Origin: an uncultured Eubacteriales bacterium
Lineage (GTDB): Bacteria; Bacillota; Clostridia; Tissierellales; Peptoniphilaceae
Length of the DNA stretch: 64,000 nt
NCBI GenBank assembly: GCA_902488815.1
Contig: CABTXP010000002.1
Span: 1-64,000, forward strand
Direction: 5' to 3'
This document shows, piece by piece, positions 52,210-60,995 of the stretch (positions are counted from its first letter, which is position 1; each line of letters begins with the position of its first letter). A program made the position numbers and the translations under genes. A model generated the notes under the pieces. The model did no database searches. It was not told where the DNA came from and saw only the letters and a program-made list of their open reading frames with translations.

Positions 52210-52974
52210 ATGAAAGAAAATAAATACACACTGTCATCACTATACAACGCTTTAAAATTAATAGATTTTTTAGCGGATAACGGTCCAATACCATTGATTG
52301 AAATATGCAATAAACTTGAGTTTGGTAAATCAAGCATCTTTAGAATGTTAAGTACTCTGGAACAAGCCGGTTATGTCGAGAAATCAAAAACATTAGAATA
52401 TACACTCTCACCTAAATTTATTACTTTAGCTTCAAAAGCTCTTAAGCAAAGAAATGAAAATGAGATTGTTCAGAATTACTTGTTAAAAATAAAAAATAAA
52501 TTCAATGAATCTGCACATTATGGAATCATCAGTTCAGATTTTGAAGTTCTTATTTTGAATAAGGTGTCCGGCGATAGGTCTATACAGATGTCATCTGTAA
52601 TTGGTGGTAGATTGCCTGTTTATGCAAGCTCCTTGGGAAAATGTATTTTAGCCAATAGTAACGATCCTCTCTTACTCGAACAAATTAACACATTAAAAAT
52701 GGAAAAGTTCACTAAGAATACAATTACTAGTATTGACAACTTAATTAAAGAGCTAAAGCTAATTAAAGATCAAGGTTATGCAATGGATAATGAAGAAGCT
52801 GAAGACGGATTAACCTGTGTCGCTGTGCCAATTTTTGATTACACCAACAGCGTTACTTCAGCAATTTCAATTTCAGGTCCAACTAGTCGTATGTTAAGAA
52901 ATAAAGATAGTATAATTGAGTTTATGATACAAATGGGGAATGAACTTTCCAATGAGTTAGGCTTTTCAAAATAA
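52210..52974 (+). CDS. IclR family transcription regulator
   Basis: A 254-aa regulator: N-terminal winged helix (about 8-70, LIEICNKLEFGKSSIFRMLSTLEQAGYVEKS) and C-terminal IclR effector domain (about 80-250, YGIISSDFEVLILNKVSGDRS, YASSLGKCILA, GLTCVAVPIFDY, SISGPTSRM). It diverges from the transporter/oxidoreductase operon, so it is probably its regulator, with a small organic acid as effector. More AT-rich than core genes in the window. Confidence 0.92.
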   Translation: MKENKYTLSSLYNALKLIDFLADNGPIPLIEICNKLEFGKSSIFRMLSTLEQAGYVEKSKTLEYTLSPKFITLASKALKQRNENEIVQNYLLKIKNKFNESAHYGIISSDFEVLILNKVSGDRSIQMSSVIGGRLPVYASSLGKCILANSNDPLLLEQINTLKMEKFTKNTITSIDNLIKELKLIKDQGYAMDNEEAEDGLTCVAVPIFDYTNSVTSAISISGPTSRMLRNKDSIIEFMIQMGNELSNELGFSK

Positions 52975-53111
52975 TTTATTTAACTTTTATTGAAAAAGCA
53001 TTCCTTTAATGTTATATTTCACATAGAGCAATATGATTTCTTATATAGTTATTTCCCTAGCAATATAAAAGAAAATCATACCCTAAAATTAGATAAGATT
53101 TCTAATTACAA

Positions 53112-53143
53112 AAAGAAGGTACTAACTAGTTAGTACCTTCTTT
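53112..53143. terminator. 32-bp perfect palindrome, bidirectional terminator
   Basis: Bases 53112-53143 form a perfect palindrome (arms of 16, AAAGAAGGTACTAACT and its complement), able to fold with a CTAG-containing centre. T-rich sequence follows on both strands. It lies between the convergent iclR and PhaE-like genes. Confidence 0.85.
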
Positions 53144-53175
53144 ACTTATTCATCTTATTGAATCTTTTAAAATTC

Positions 53176-54300
53176 TTATTTGTTCTTTAGTTCCTTTGTA
53201 AGTTTTTCAACTTCTTTTGTCAAGCTGTCAACTTTGCTTTGTAGTTGGTTAACGTCGTCTTTAACAACAGGTTGTTGGAAGTTGATATAGTATTCTTTCA
53301 TCAATTCTTCGTTTTCTTTTGCATAAGTTTCAAAAGCATCTTTGTATTGTTCAAAAAGTGCCTTTAATTCTTTGCCTTCCATAGCTTTGTTTGTATATTC
53401 TTCAACTTTGCTTGTCAAATATCCGTAGAATTCTTCAAAGTTTCTCGGCTTTAATCCTTCTTGTACTTCTTTTTCAAATTCTTTTGCAGCTTTTTCAGTT
53501 GCAGTTTTTGAAATTTCAAGAACCTCTTCGTAGTATTTGCCTAAACTTTCGTTGTACTTCTTAGCACCTTCAAGTGATTTTTCTGCAAGTTCTTGAAGTT
53601 TTTCGTTGTACTTAAAGTCAGGATTTATTGCTTTTAATTTTTCAAAATAATCTCTTTGGAATTTGTTTACTTGGTCAAAGTATGCCTTAGGTCCTTCAAA
53701 CAGTCCTACATTTTCCAAGTTTTCAAATATCGGATTAGTTAAATTGTCATAGAAGCCTACACCTTGCTTAACATATCCCATTGCATCAATCATGCGCGGT
53801 CTTAATTCTTCCGGTGCCATTGGAATCAGAATGTCGCTTACATATTTCATGTAAGAGTCTCTCCAATTAACCATAGCTTCTTTAACATTCTTAACGTCAA
53901 AGTCTTTTGACATCATTTTTTCATATACATCTTTTGCACTTACAAATGCATTAAAGTTAGTTTGCATTTTGTTAAGCATTTCCATCGGTGAACTCATATT
54001 GTCCGTAAACATTTTGTTGTAATTCATCATATTTTCCCAAAAGCTTTTTTGCGGATTGAAAGTAGTGAACATGTTTTGATCAAAGATTTTGGAGTCTACA
54101 ACTGCATTAGAAAATGTTTTAGGGAATTTGTATGCCTCACGTAACAATGTTTGATTGAAGTCAGACATATATCTGAAATAGTCGCTCAAACTTGGGATCT
54201 CTTGTTCTTTTTCTTCAGAACCTTCCATTTGAAACATATTTTTCAACGGGCTGAACATGTTTTTTTGAAAGTTCATCATTTCTTCAAAATAATTTGCCAT
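53176..54300 (-). CDS. PhaE-like protein (PHA synthase subunit / phasin-like), orphan
   Basis: A 374-aa, highly charged, helical protein without signal peptide. The N-terminal FQKNMFSPLKNMF and repeated NMM...MFT segments, amphipathic helices and a C-terminal heptad coiled coil (VNQLQSKVDSLTKEVEKLTKELKNK) recall PhaE of class III PHA synthases, which activates PhaC. No phaC or depolymerase gene is nearby. A function in binding lipid or polymer surfaces is possible; it could also be an unrelated coiled-coil protein. Confidence 0.6.
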   Translation of the reverse strand: MANYFEEMMNFQKNMFSPLKNMFQMEGSEEKEQEIPSLSDYFRYMSDFNQTLLREAYKFPKTFSNAVVDSKIFDQNMFTTFNPQKSFWENMMNYNKMFTDNMSSPMEMLNKMQTNFNAFVSAKDVYEKMMSKDFDVKNVKEAMVNWRDSYMKYVSDILIPMAPEELRPRMIDAMGYVKQGVGFYDNLTNPIFENLENVGLFEGPKAYFDQVNKFQRDYFEKLKAINPDFKYNEKLQELAEKSLEGAKKYNESLGKYYEEVLEISKTATEKAAKEFEKEVQEGLKPRNFEEFYGYLTSKVEEYTNKAMEGKELKALFEQYKDAFETYAKENEELMKEYYINFQQPVVKDDVNQLQSKVDSLTKEVEKLTKELKNK

Positions 54301-54346
54301 ACATTCCTCCTAAAATAAATAATACTTGCATACTTTACTACAGTTA

Positions 54347-54391
54347 ATTTTATAGTATATAAATATATTTGCAATAGATAATTTGCAAATA
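54347..54391 (-). promoter_or_regulatory. Promoter and dyad operator of the PhaE-like gene
   Basis: Minus strand TTGCAA (54374-54369), 16-bp spacer, TAAAAT (54352-54347). The -35 is one arm of a perfect 9-bp dyad TATTTGCAA/TTGCAAATA (54366-54374 and 54383-54391), suggesting control by a dimeric repressor. Remaining bases to 54500 show nothing I can name. Confidence 0.65.
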
Positions 54392-54511
54392 ATGTGCATA
54401 TTTCAAGGGTAAACCTTTCCAATTTTAAAAAATTTATAATTTTTTGTTCTTCTTACAGGCTATCCTTAAGCATATTTTGCTAAATGAAATTTATTTATAT
54501 TCGTTTTGCTA

Positions 54512-54539
54512 TTGACAACTAATCTCCTTAGAGTATAAT
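54512..54539 (+). promoter_or_regulatory. Sigma-A promoter of the tRNA-Lys gene
   Basis: TTGACA (54512-54517), 16-bp spacer and TATAAT (54534-54539), 12 bp before the tRNA 5' end. Confidence 0.85.
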
Positions 54540-54551
54540 AATATGAGTTGA

Positions 54552-54627
54552 GCACCTTTAGCTCAGATGGTAGAGCAAATGACTCTTAATCATTGGGTCC
54601 AGGGTTCGAGTCCCTGAAGGTGCACCA
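54552..54627 (+). tRNA. tRNA-Lys (CUU anticodon)
   Basis: A 76-nt cloverleaf: acceptor GCACCTT/AAGGTGC, D arm GCTC/GAGC, anticodon arm AATGA-CTCTTAA-TCATT with anticodon CTT, T arm CAGGG-TTCGAGT-CCCTG, and encoded CCA. It reads AAG codons. It has its own promoter and terminator, a single-gene unit. Confidence 0.96.
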
Positions 54628-54631
54628 GCAT

Positions 54632-54658
54632 AGGCTTGGATTTCTCCAAGCCTTTTTT
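54632..54658 (+). terminator. Terminator of the tRNA-Lys gene
   Basis: AGGCTTGGA (54632-54640) and TCCAAGCCT (54645-54653), followed by a T-run. Confidence 0.92.
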
Positions 54659-54769
54659 ATTTTATTTTTCCCCTATTTTCTGATTTCGTTATTACAATTT
54701 TCAGTTTTTGTGCAAATAGCAAAAATGTATTTTTGTTATTTTGATGGTAAAATGGTCTCAGGTGAGGTT

Positions 54770-56281
54770 ATGAAAAAAATTTTAGCAAGACTTGTGATTT
54801 TTATTCCGGCTGTACTGCTGCAAATTCTGTGGTACTCCCTGTTATTTTATTTTTTTAAAGACTATGTAAATATTTTAGTTGCTATTATAAATATTCTCTC
54901 AATTGTCTTTGTATTTTATGTGGTCAACTCTCATGAAGAGTCCAACTACAAAATTATTTGGCTGATTGTGATTTTGGCTCTTCCTATTTTCGGGACAATT
55001 ATTTATTTGTTTTTCGGAAATAAAAATACAAGCAGAGAATTAGGCAAGAAGCTTCAAACGGCACGCCATGAGCTTCATCACTATACTCACGGCAAGAACA
55101 AGAGTGAAGTAAAGGATTTAATGTACTTGGACTACAGAGTATATCAAAGTTTTAAATACATTGAAGGCCTCTCCCACTTCCGCACTGTTAAAAATCAAAA
55201 TGCCAAGTATTACCACGTTGGAGATGCTTTCTTTGCCGACTTAATTGAAGAGTTAAAGAAAGCGAAGAATTATATCTTTATAGAATTTTTTATTATCAAT
55301 CGCGGCAAACTCTTTGACGAGATTGTGGCTATACTTGAAGAAAAAGTTAAAGAAGGTGTGGACGTAAGACTTATATACGACGACTTCGGCAGCTTGAGAA
55401 CTCTTTCTCTTAGAGATTTAAATTATTTGCGTAGCAAGGGTATTAAGACTACTTTGTTTAACCCTGTGACTTTCTTTAGACCTGTGATTAACAGTCGTGA
55501 CCATAGAAAGATGGTTATTATCGACGGCAGAATTGCCTTTACGGGAGGCAACAACCTTGCAGATGAATATGCAAATATTGTTAGGAGATTCGGCCATTGG
55601 AAGGACGTGGGCTTTTCTATTACAGGCAAAGGCGTGCGAAATTATCTCTACATGTTTGTTGAATTTTGGAACGCTTTTTCAAACGACAAGATTGAAGACA
55701 TATTCCGTGATTTAAGCGGCGATGACAATCACAACGACGGCTATGTCCTCTCCTACTATGACTCACCTTACTACAAAGAGCCTGTTTCAAATAATGCCTA
55801 TATTGAATTTCTTTCAATTGCAAAAAAATACTGTTGGTTTTACACGCCCTATTTAATTTTGCCGTCGTCACTAAAGGATGCAATGATGAGAGCGGCTAAG
55901 CGCGGCGTTGATGTTAAGATTTTTATGCCCGGCATTCCCGACAAGAAGATCGTCTACAGAATGAGCAGGAGCTACTACCACGATCTTCTTAAATCAGGTG
56001 TGAGAATTTATGAATACACTCCCGGCTTCTTACATGGCAAGTCCGTGTTGGTTGATGATGAAATATGTGCAATAGGCACAGTGAATTTGGATTTTAGAAG
56101 TCTATTCTTGCACTTTGAAAATAATTCCATCTTTTACAAGTCGGACATTGTTGAAGATTTAAAATTTGATATGGAAGAAATGATTATTTATTCAAGGGAA
56201 ATTAAAACGAATACCTTTAAGACAAATATTGTTAAAAGGGCCTTTGATGCGGTGCTTAGAATTTTTGCACCTCTTGTATAA
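54770..56281 (+). CDS. cls: Cardiolipin synthase
   Basis: Membrane phospholipase-D-fold enzyme that condenses phosphatidylglycerol to cardiolipin. Two N-terminal membrane segments (about 10-30 and 35-75) are followed by two HxKx4D motifs, HRKMVIID and HGKSVLVD. I take the start at 54770 (ATG two nt after GGTGAGG), giving 503 aa; the open frame extends back into the tRNA and cannot be coding there. Short regulated upstream region. Convergent with feoAB. Confidence 0.93.
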   Translation: MKKILARLVIFIPAVLLQILWYSLLFYFFKDYVNILVAIINILSIVFVFYVVNSHEESNYKIIWLIVILALPIFGTIIYLFFGNKNTSRELGKKLQTARHELHHYTHGKNKSEVKDLMYLDYRVYQSFKYIEGLSHFRTVKNQNAKYYHVGDAFFADLIEELKKAKNYIFIEFFIINRGKLFDEIVAILEEKVKEGVDVRLIYDDFGSLRTLSLRDLNYLRSKGIKTTLFNPVTFFRPVINSRDHRKMVIIDGRIAFTGGNNLADEYANIVRRFGHWKDVGFSITGKGVRNYLYMFVEFWNAFSNDKIEDIFRDLSGDDNHNDGYVLSYYDSPYYKEPVSNNAYIEFLSIAKKYCWFYTPYLILPSSLKDAMMRAAKRGVDVKIFMPGIPDKKIVYRMSRSYYHDLLKSGVRIYEYTPGFLHGKSVLVDDEICAIGTVNLDFRSLFLHFENNSIFYKSDIVEDLKFDMEEMIIYSREIKTNTFKTNIVKRAFDAVLRIFAPLV

Positions 56282-56296
56282 TTTGAATAAAAGAAA

Positions 56297-56330
56297 AACG
56301 AAGGACAGATCATCTGAACCTTCGTTTTTT
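56297..56330. terminator. Bidirectional terminator between cls and feoAB
   Basis: AACGAAGG (56297-56304) pairs with CCTTCGTT (56319-56326), with inner pairing CAGAT/ATCTG, and T tracts on both strands. Confidence 0.9.
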
Positions 56331-56334
56331 TTAT

Positions 56335-58710
56335 TTATATTAAGCCTAAAATAACTTTTCCCGCAATGCTTACAACTAATGCAACTACATATGCCACTAC
56401 ACATTGGAATGCGACGATTAAAAACGCGTCCTTTCTGCTGTGAAGCTCCTTTCTCACAACTGCTATTGTGGCAACACAGGGTGTATAAAGTAAGGTGAAT
56501 ACTAAAAATGTAATTGCAGTAAGAGGTGTGAAGATTGTCTTCAGTTCTTCCGTTGAGCCTAAGAGAACTGTAAGAGTTGAAACCACACTTTCTTTTGCGG
56601 TAAATCCTGTAATAAGTGCGGTGCTCACTCGCCAATCGTCAAAACCCAACGGTTTAAATATTGGAGCAATCCATCCGCCTATCAGCGCCAGCATACTTTT
56701 GCTCTTTACACTTACGGCATTGAGTCTAAAGTCAAAGCTTTGCAAAAACCAAACAACAAGGGATGCTAAAAATACAATTGTAAATGCCTTGTGAATAAAC
56801 TCCTTACTTCTCTGCCAAATAAGTTGTAATACATTTTTTAAAGCGGGAAGTCTGTAGTTGGGCAGTTCCATTACAAATGGCACCGGCTCGCCTTGGAATT
56901 TAAATTTCTTTAATATATATGCAAATAATACGGCAAGGGCAATCCCCAAGAAGTATAGAAGGGTCATTACCAGTCCCGCCCATTTCTTTGTAAAAAATGC
57001 TCCCGTTAAAAGTGCGTAAATGGGAAGTTTTGCCGAGCAACTCATAAATGGCGTAAGAAGTATGGTCATTCTTCTGTCTCTGCTGCTTGAGAGTGTCCTC
57101 GTTGCCAATATGGCAGGCACGGTGCAGCCGAATCCTATTAACATGGGCACAATACTTCTGCCTGAAAGGCCTATCTTTCGAAGGAGTTTGTCCATTACAA
57201 ATGCAACTCTCGCCATGTACCCCGTGTCTTCAAGTATTGATAGAAAGAAAAAGAGAGTTACTATAATTGGCAAAAATTCAAGTACACTTGCCACCCCTTT
57301 AAATATTCCGTCTATTACGAGAGAGTGGACTGTTGGATTGACTCCCGCACGGATAAAAAATTCACTTGATAAGCTACCTACATAGTCCAAAAATTTTCCC
57401 AAGGCTTCCGACAAATGATTGCCTATGACACCGAAGGTCAAGTAAAATATCAGTCCCATTATCACTGCAAAAAAAGGTATTGCCGTGTACTTACCTGTGA
57501 GAAATTTGTCTATCCTTATACTCCTTGCATGCTCCTTACTTTCGTGAGGTTTGACTACAGTGTTTTGACAGACTTTTTCTATAAATGAAAAACGCATATT
57601 GGCAAGAGCTGATTTTCTGTCCATGCCTCCCGAGTTTTCCATTTCCAAAATTATTTTGTTAAGTATTTCCATCTGACCTTGAGGAAGTTCCAATTTATTT
57701 TCAATTAGTTCGTCACTCTCAATCATTTTTGTAGCTGCAAATCTAAGGGGTATTTTCTTACTTTTTGCATAGGGCTCGATTAAATGGGATACGGCATGTA
57801 TTGACCTGTGAACTGCTCCGTTTGTATCATGGGGGTCTTCACTGTCCTCACAAAAATCAATGCGCCTTGGATAAATTTTCTTTTGAGCCACATTCATCAC
57901 GTGATCTATAAGCTCATCTACACCTTGGTTTTTTGATGCGGCAATAGGCACAACCGGGATCCCCAATATGTCTTCAAGTTCGTTTACTCTCACGGCTCCC
58001 CCGTTGGCGTAAAGCTCGTCTATCATATTTAGTGCAAGGACCATGGGTATGCCAAGCTCCATTATTTGCATAGTAAGGTATAGATTTCTTTCAATATTTG
58101 TAGAGTCTACAATGTTTATTATGCAGTCTAAATTTTCATTTAAGAGAAAGTCCCTGGTTACAATTTCTTCATTGGAATAAGGCGAGAGAGAATATATGCC
58201 GGGCAAATCCGTAATCTTTGCTTTGGGATAATTTCTTATGTATCCGTCTTTTCTGTCAACTGTAACGCCGGGGAAATTGCCCGTGTGTTGGTTGGAGCCT
58301 GTGAGCTGATTAAAAAGAGTGGTCTTGCCGCTGTTCTGATTGCCTGCCAAAGCAATTTTTATCTCTTGACCTTCAGGGATTGAATTACCTCCCCCGTCTT
58401 TGTAGGCAATTTTTTTATATTCTCCCAAGCCGGGGTGTGATATTTGCGTGTACTTAAAATCTGTCGATCTGCTCTCTGAAGGGTTCTCTATTTTTTCTAC
58501 AATTACATCTTCACAGTCCGACATTCTGATAGTAAGTTCATAGCCTCGCAAAATAAATTGCAAAGGGTCACCTAATGGCGCAACTTTTCTAAGAGTTATC
58601 TCTACTCCCGGAGTAAGTCCCATGTCTATTAAGTGGTACTTTAATTTTTTATTTCCTTCTATATTTAAAATTTTGGCGGTCTCGCCAACTTTAAGTTCAT
58701 TTAATTTCAT
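56335..58710 (-). CDS. feoB: Ferrous iron transporter, FeoA-FeoB fusion
   Basis: Iron(II) uptake GTPase with its small partner fused at the N-terminus. Residues 1-75 are a FeoA/SH3-like domain (LKVGETAKILNIEG, HLIDMGLTPGVEI). A linker leads to the FeoB G domain, with G1 GNQNSGKTT at 123-131 (usually GNPNCGKTT), DLPGIYSLSPYS and NMID. The membrane Gate domains (about 400-790) follow, with the conserved VPMLIGFGCTVPAI block. At 791 aa it is close to FeoB plus FeoA. It is preceded by a Fur-like box. Confidence 0.95.
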   Translation of the reverse strand: MKLNELKVGETAKILNIEGNKKLKYHLIDMGLTPGVEITLRKVAPLGDPLQFILRGYELTIRMSDCEDVIVEKIENPSESRSTDFKYTQISHPGLGEYKKIAYKDGGGNSIPEGQEIKIALAGNQNSGKTTLFNQLTGSNQHTGNFPGVTVDRKDGYIRNYPKAKITDLPGIYSLSPYSNEEIVTRDFLLNENLDCIINIVDSTNIERNLYLTMQIMELGIPMVLALNMIDELYANGGAVRVNELEDILGIPVVPIAASKNQGVDELIDHVMNVAQKKIYPRRIDFCEDSEDPHDTNGAVHRSIHAVSHLIEPYAKSKKIPLRFAATKMIESDELIENKLELPQGQMEILNKIILEMENSGGMDRKSALANMRFSFIEKVCQNTVVKPHESKEHARSIRIDKFLTGKYTAIPFFAVIMGLIFYLTFGVIGNHLSEALGKFLDYVGSLSSEFFIRAGVNPTVHSLVIDGIFKGVASVLEFLPIIVTLFFFLSILEDTGYMARVAFVMDKLLRKIGLSGRSIVPMLIGFGCTVPAILATRTLSSSRDRRMTILLTPFMSCSAKLPIYALLTGAFFTKKWAGLVMTLLYFLGIALAVLFAYILKKFKFQGEPVPFVMELPNYRLPALKNVLQLIWQRSKEFIHKAFTIVFLASLVVWFLQSFDFRLNAVSVKSKSMLALIGGWIAPIFKPLGFDDWRVSTALITGFTAKESVVSTLTVLLGSTEELKTIFTPLTAITFLVFTLLYTPCVATIAVVRKELHSRKDAFLIVAFQCVVAYVVALVVSIAGKVILGLI

Positions 58711-58718
58711 ATAATCAC

Positions 58719-58754
58719 CAAAAAAATATCTGTGGTTTCATTGTACCACAGATA
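58719..58754 (-). terminator. Terminator-like hairpin just upstream of feoAB
   Basis: TATCTGTGGT (58727-58736) pairs with ACCACAGATA (58745-58754), with seven T on the minus strand. It closes the P-type ATPase transcript but lies 9 nt before the feoAB start, so it could also attenuate feoAB. Confidence 0.8.
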
Positions 58755-58769
58755 CTATATTGATTATCA
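58755..58769 (-). promoter_or_regulatory. Fur-like box before feoAB
   Basis: Minus strand TGATAAT-C-AATATAG resembles the 7-1-7 Fur consensus: the first half is exact and the second partial (4 of 7). It lies in the spacer of a possible promoter TTACAA-18-TATAGT. Iron control is inference. Confidence 0.4.
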
Positions 58770-60653
58770 CTATTTATTTGTAACCAAAATTCTAATTGAG
58801 TTAAGAACCGCTATTACCATAACTCCTACGTCGGCAAATATTGCAAGCCACATACTTGCCATGCCCAGTGCACCTAAGACAAGGACTATGAGTTTAACGC
58901 CTATTGCAAAGGCAATGTTTTGATAGACAATTCTTATTGTGTCTTTTGAAATGCGAATAGCCTTTGCAATCTTTAACGGATTGTCGTCCATTAAAACTAC
59001 GTCGGCAGCTTCAATCGCCGCATCGCTTCCCATTGCTCCCATGGCAATACCCACATCTGCACGACTGAGTACCGGTGCATCGTTTATGCCGTCGCCGACA
59101 AAAATAAGCTTGCCTGTTTTTTCAACTTCATTTAAAAGCCTTTCCACTTCAGTTACTTTGTCAGCAGGTAAAAGACTACCGTGATATTCATCAAGTCCCA
59201 GTTCCTCCGACACTTCTTTTGCCACTCTTTCCGAGTCGCCGGTGAGCATTACGTTTTTGACAACGCCCAAGGACTTCAGTTCTTTTATGGCTCCCTTGGA
59301 AGTGTCTTTAATCTTGTCTGCAATTAAAATATGTCCCGAGTATTCTCCGTCCACCGCTACGTGAATTACAGTTCCCACATGAGTGCAGGGGATATACTTT
59401 ACATTTATTTGATCCATAAGCATGGCGTTACCCACCGCCACTTTGTGACCGTCCACGGTTGCGGTAATACCGTTGCCGCTATTTTCTACAACGTCGGTAA
59501 CCTTTTCTCTGTCAATTTCTTTGCCGTATGCCGACTTAATACTTCTTGCAATGGGGTGTGAAGATGAAACTTCAGCATAGGCTGCAAATTTTAAAAGCTT
59601 CTCCTCTTCCATGGGGTTGTGGTGAACCCCCATTACTTGGAATACACCTTCCGTTAAAGTGCCTGTCTTGTCCATAACCACATACTTGGCTTGGGACAAG
59701 GTCTCCATATAGTTTGCGCCCTTGATCAAAATTCCCTTTCGACTTGCTCCTCCAATTCCCGCGAAGAAACTTAAAGGAATACTTATGACAAGTGCACAGG
59801 GGCAACTGATTACTAAGAATATAAGGCCTCTGTATATCCACGAGTACCAATTGGGCGGAAGGTTCATTGCCGTCATTCTAATAACAGGTGGAATAATTGC
59901 GAGTGCCAGCGCCGAAAAAGTAACGGCAGGTGTATAGTACTTGGCAAATTTTGTAATAAAGTCTTCGGACTTTGCCTTTCTCATGGCGGAGTTCTCTACA
60001 AGTTCCAAAACTTGAGACACAGTTGATTCGCCAAACTCTTTTGTAGTCTTAACTTTAATTACTCCGTCCAAGTTAATTGATCCGCTGAAAATTTCCGTGC
60101 CTTCACTTACAAGTCTCGGCAAAGACTCTCCTGTAAGAGCGGCCGTGTCCAAGTTGGATCTGCCTTCTACAACGACGCCGTCAATGGGAACTTTTTCTCC
60201 CGGTTGTACGACGATTATAGACCCTACTTCCACTTCGTCCGGATCAACCTGTTTAAGGTCGCACTCTACTTCAATGTTGGCATAGTCGGGGCGAATGTCC
60301 ATAAGGTCTTCGATATTCTTTCTGCTTTTGTCCACCGCCATGCTTTGGAACAATTCTCCAATTTGATAAAAGAGCATAACGGCAACGGCCTCGTTATAGT
60401 CGCCGGACTTTTCATAAAATGCCAAGAAAAACGCACCTAAAGTTGCTACAGTCATTAAAAAATTTTCATCAAAGACCTGACCGTTTATTATTCCTTTAAA
60501 AGCTTTAAGGACAATGTCGTATCCGATTATTAAATAAACTGCCACATATAGAATCCCTTCAGTGACGGGGTCGAATTTTGCAAAATTTAAAACAATTAGC
60601 AAAACGACACTGAATATAATTCTGTTGAGCATTTTCTTTTGAGATGAATTCAT
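58770..60653 (-). CDS. Heavy-metal translocating P1B-type ATPase (Zn/Cd/Pb type)
   Basis: Metal-exporting ATPase of 627 aa. The transmembrane metal site is the CPC motif C284-P285-C286. Phosphorylation aspartate D328 lies in DKTGTL; HP motif is SSHPIA; hinge GDGINDAP. Unlike most CadA/ZntA, there is no N-terminal metal-binding domain: it is encoded by the next gene. It starts with TAATG overlap with that HMA gene. Zn/Cd specificity is inferred from the CPC and the absence of Cu-type motifs, together with the ArsR neighbour. Confidence 0.92.
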   Translation of the reverse strand: MNSSQKKMLNRIIFSVVLLIVLNFAKFDPVTEGILYVAVYLIIGYDIVLKAFKGIINGQVFDENFLMTVATLGAFFLAFYEKSGDYNEAVAVMLFYQIGELFQSMAVDKSRKNIEDLMDIRPDYANIEVECDLKQVDPDEVEVGSIIVVQPGEKVPIDGVVVEGRSNLDTAALTGESLPRLVSEGTEIFSGSINLDGVIKVKTTKEFGESTVSQVLELVENSAMRKAKSEDFITKFAKYYTPAVTFSALALAIIPPVIRMTAMNLPPNWYSWIYRGLIFLVISCPCALVISIPLSFFAGIGGASRKGILIKGANYMETLSQAKYVVMDKTGTLTEGVFQVMGVHHNPMEEEKLLKFAAYAEVSSSHPIARSIKSAYGKEIDREKVTDVVENSGNGITATVDGHKVAVGNAMLMDQINVKYIPCTHVGTVIHVAVDGEYSGHILIADKIKDTSKGAIKELKSLGVVKNVMLTGDSERVAKEVSEELGLDEYHGSLLPADKVTEVERLLNEVEKTGKLIFVGDGINDAPVLSRADVGIAMGAMGSDAAIEAADVVLMDDNPLKIAKAIRISKDTIRIVYQNIAFAIGVKLIVLVLGALGMASMWLAIFADVGVMVIAVLNSIRILVTNK

Positions 60654-60871
60654 TACTTTATTATTTCAAAATCCGGTTCTATTTTTTTGCAAAGAGATTT
60701 AACCTCTTCCATCTTTGCTTTCCAATCAACCCCTTCAGCAAATTCAATGTTCATTTTACCGAATAAAAAATTTACAGTGACGGAACTTATTCCTTCCATC
60801 TTAGCCACTTGTTCTTCAATTTTGTTTGCGCAATTTGCACAGTCAACTTTAATCTTAAAATTCTTTTTCAT
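60653..60871 (-). CDS. Small HMA-domain metallochaperone-like protein
   Basis: A 72-aa ferredoxin-fold HMA domain. The metal loop is DCANCANK with C11 and C14. It corresponds to the missing N-terminal domain of the ATPase encoded downstream, and TAATG coupling implies matched translation. The D before CxxC favours Zn/Cd type. It presumably passes metal to the ATPase. Confidence 0.92.
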   Translation of the reverse strand: MKKNFKIKVDCANCANKIEEQVAKMEGISSVTVNFLFGKMNIEFAEGVDWKAKMEEVKSLCKKIEPDFEIIK

Positions 60872-60915
60872 ACTTGCCTCCTATTTAACAATTAAGTAAT
60901 CGTTTAATCATATAT

Positions 60916-60944
60916 AATGTACTACGTTTTCATTTAAAGGTCAA
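60916..60944 (-). promoter_or_regulatory. Promoter of the HMA/P-type ATPase operon
   Basis: Minus strand TTGACC (60944-60939), 17-bp spacer, TACATT (60921-60916). Between it and the ATG lies an AT-rich imperfect dyad (ATTAA...TTTAAT, 60885-60909) that might bind the divergent ArsR regulator. The plus-strand TATAAT at 60973-60978 serves the regulator gene. Confidence 0.68.
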
Positions 60945-60995
60945 GGTATTTTAATATTTTTTTAATTTATTGTATAATGTCCATGGAGGAACACT

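Noticed and set aside
53112..53143. Perfect palindrome as a regulatory operator or mobile-element end
   Set aside because: It lies between convergent stops with T tracts on both sides, so a terminator explains it.
54593..54769. Long start for the cardiolipin synthase frame
   Set aside because: It would begin inside the tRNA-Lys gene and cross its terminator; a ribosome binding site precedes the ATG at 54770.
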